This document shows positions 62,801 through 64,000 of a stretch of 64,000 bases of DNA, one piece after another. Below the pieces are notes generated by a model. That model saw nothing but the letters and a program-made list of their open reading frames with translations. It had not been told where the DNA came from and did not search any database. The translations under genes and the position numbers were made by a program. The stretch's first letter is position 1. Each line of letters begins with the position of its first letter. The DNA is from Tridacna crocea (taxonomy: Eukaryota > Mollusca > Bivalvia > Cardiida > Cardiidae): assembly GCA_943736015.1 (NCBI GenBank), contig OX031057.1, forward strand, positions 38,588,501 through 38,652,500, in the 5' to 3' direction.

Positions 62801-64000
62801 TGGCAGTAAAGAAACGGGTATCCTGTCGCACTGAATATATGTCAAAGATCTTAAAGTGAAACAGCTTTAGCTAGGGAGTCAAAGTATCAATCCGAGTCTT
62901 AAGTGCGGAATGTTGCTAACAGAGCCTGTGGATTTTTAGAGATAATGATAACAGAGAGAGAGTAAAGAGAGGCAGAGAGTGTGTGAGGGAGTGAGTTTGA
63001 GAAAGCTTTGATTTTGACATTTTTACTTTATAGTGGAAAGGTTGTATTGTGGATGAAAAAATAGTTTGTAAGGCTAATGACGGAAAAGGGAAATATCTAT
63101 ACCGTGATAGATTTGAATAGACACGTGTTGAAAATGTTAGAGGGAAAATATTATAACAGCCACACGCTTCTTTTCCACATAACAAATGTCAATGCACTGA
63201 ATATCTATAACTATAACTCTAACAAGTGTTACCTGCACTGAAGGAAGGATCCAGTTAGTCTTAAATTATCTTTGATGTTCATTGAACAACGGTAATTTGC
63301 TTTGTCGAGATCTTCACAACGCAAATTGTCTAGTCAGCTTGAGAATTATATTATTCTATTCAGTAATTTAGATGACTTGTTCTGGACAACCACACTTATT
63401 TGTTGACATAAAGCAATAATGGAATTTAAGAAAGTAGATAAATATCAGATATCCATATTGTTAGAATAGAGATGGTGATTTAAAGGGCTGGCTGTAAGGG
63501 GAGGTGGAGGCCAGGGAAAATTAATCAGACTGGTAAAATGTTGGTTGATAGGTAATGGTTGTAGTGTTGATACCGGATTTATTAGTAGAGATCGTTGTGT
63601 TTGTTTTCTTGGTGTTTTATGGCCTAATTGGTCAATACTGTCAATGCACCTACCCATGCTTTATTGAAGTTTATTTTTACCAGTACTTTACAGATTGTCT
63701 GTTTTAAACCACTGTTTGCTTTCCCTCATTAATAAATCAAAATGCCGATTGGCAGTAAAGAAAAATGTATCTTGTCGCAATGAACATATAAAAAGGTCTT
63801 GACGAAGAGCTTTGGAACAGCTTCTGATAGGGAGTCGAACCAGCAACCCGAGAGTTTTATGCCTGGAATGTTAAGGAGCCTCTTGATTTAAGGAGATACA
63901 TGTATGAAGACCGAGAGACTGTGACAGGCAGAGAGTATATTATGAGGGATTGGGTTTGAGAGAGCTTTTGATTTTGACACGTTTACCTTATAGTGAAAGG
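62801..64000. repeat. Macrosatellite unit 8, partial (1,200 bp)
   Basis: The eighth copy is cut by the window end. It holds cassette A (62801-63185), the spacer (63186-63644) and part of cassette B (63645-64000), including the B-box word near 63831. A private G at 62960 is the only difference noticed. The array clearly continues beyond the window. Confidence 0.95.

Noticed and set aside
1..64000. CENP-B box or telomere-type repeats
   Set aside because: I did not see a fit to the CENP-B box consensus nor runs of TTAGGG-like words on either strand.

Overview
This window is one long tandem array and holds no recognisable protein-coding gene, rRNA or intact tRNA. Using the first base of the window as phase 1, the sequence is seven complete head-to-tail copies of a unit of 8,963-8,976 bp, at 1-8976, 8977-17951, 17952-26925, 26926-35899, 35900-44873, 44874-53837 and 53838-62800. 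The first 1,200 bp of an eighth copy follow at 62801-64000. By eye the copies differ at only a few to about a dozen single bases each, plus length changes in CT, GTCT and T runs. The object is best called a macrosatellite. The AT-rich composition, nested satellites, long pyrimidine tract and absence of gene-sized reading frames point to a eukaryotic, probably animal, nuclear genome. No species is recognised.

Each unit has the same layout (unit-1 coordinates). From 1 to about 1865 lie three diverged copies of one cassette (copy A at 1-385, whose first ~104 bp sit at the end of the previous unit; copy B at 845-1343; decayed copy C at 1584-1865), separated by AT-rich spacers. Copy B holds a perfect pol III B-box word on the minus strand, so the cassette may derive from a tRNA-type SINE. 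From about 1990 to 3190 is a very degenerate minisatellite with a period near 20-22 bp. From 3321 to 3928 is an almost pure pyrimidine tract with a (CT)11-18 core and a (GTCT)3-5 run. From 4077 to 8872 is a degenerate satellite of ~35-bp monomers, many starting GTCATTGCAAC, organised into higher-order repeats of about 460-480 bp. A larger block is itself duplicated at an offset of about 1.65 kb.

A 221-bp TTAA-flanked element (5150-5370) with short terminal inverted repeats and an internal 34-bp-arm palindrome interrupts the satellite in every unit. It is probably a piggyBac-type non-autonomous element that inserted before the 8.97-kb unit amplified. The array therefore shows four nested levels of repetition (about 35 bp, 475 bp, 1.65 kb and 8.97 kb).

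Variants are shared in a mosaic way. Units 2 and 7 share four base changes and a 10-T run, units 3-5 share another variant, and units 2-5 share a third. This suggests unequal exchange or gene conversion during homogenisation. The short reading frames are not treated as genes: the longest lie in the pyrimidine tract and change length from unit to unit with the microsatellite.
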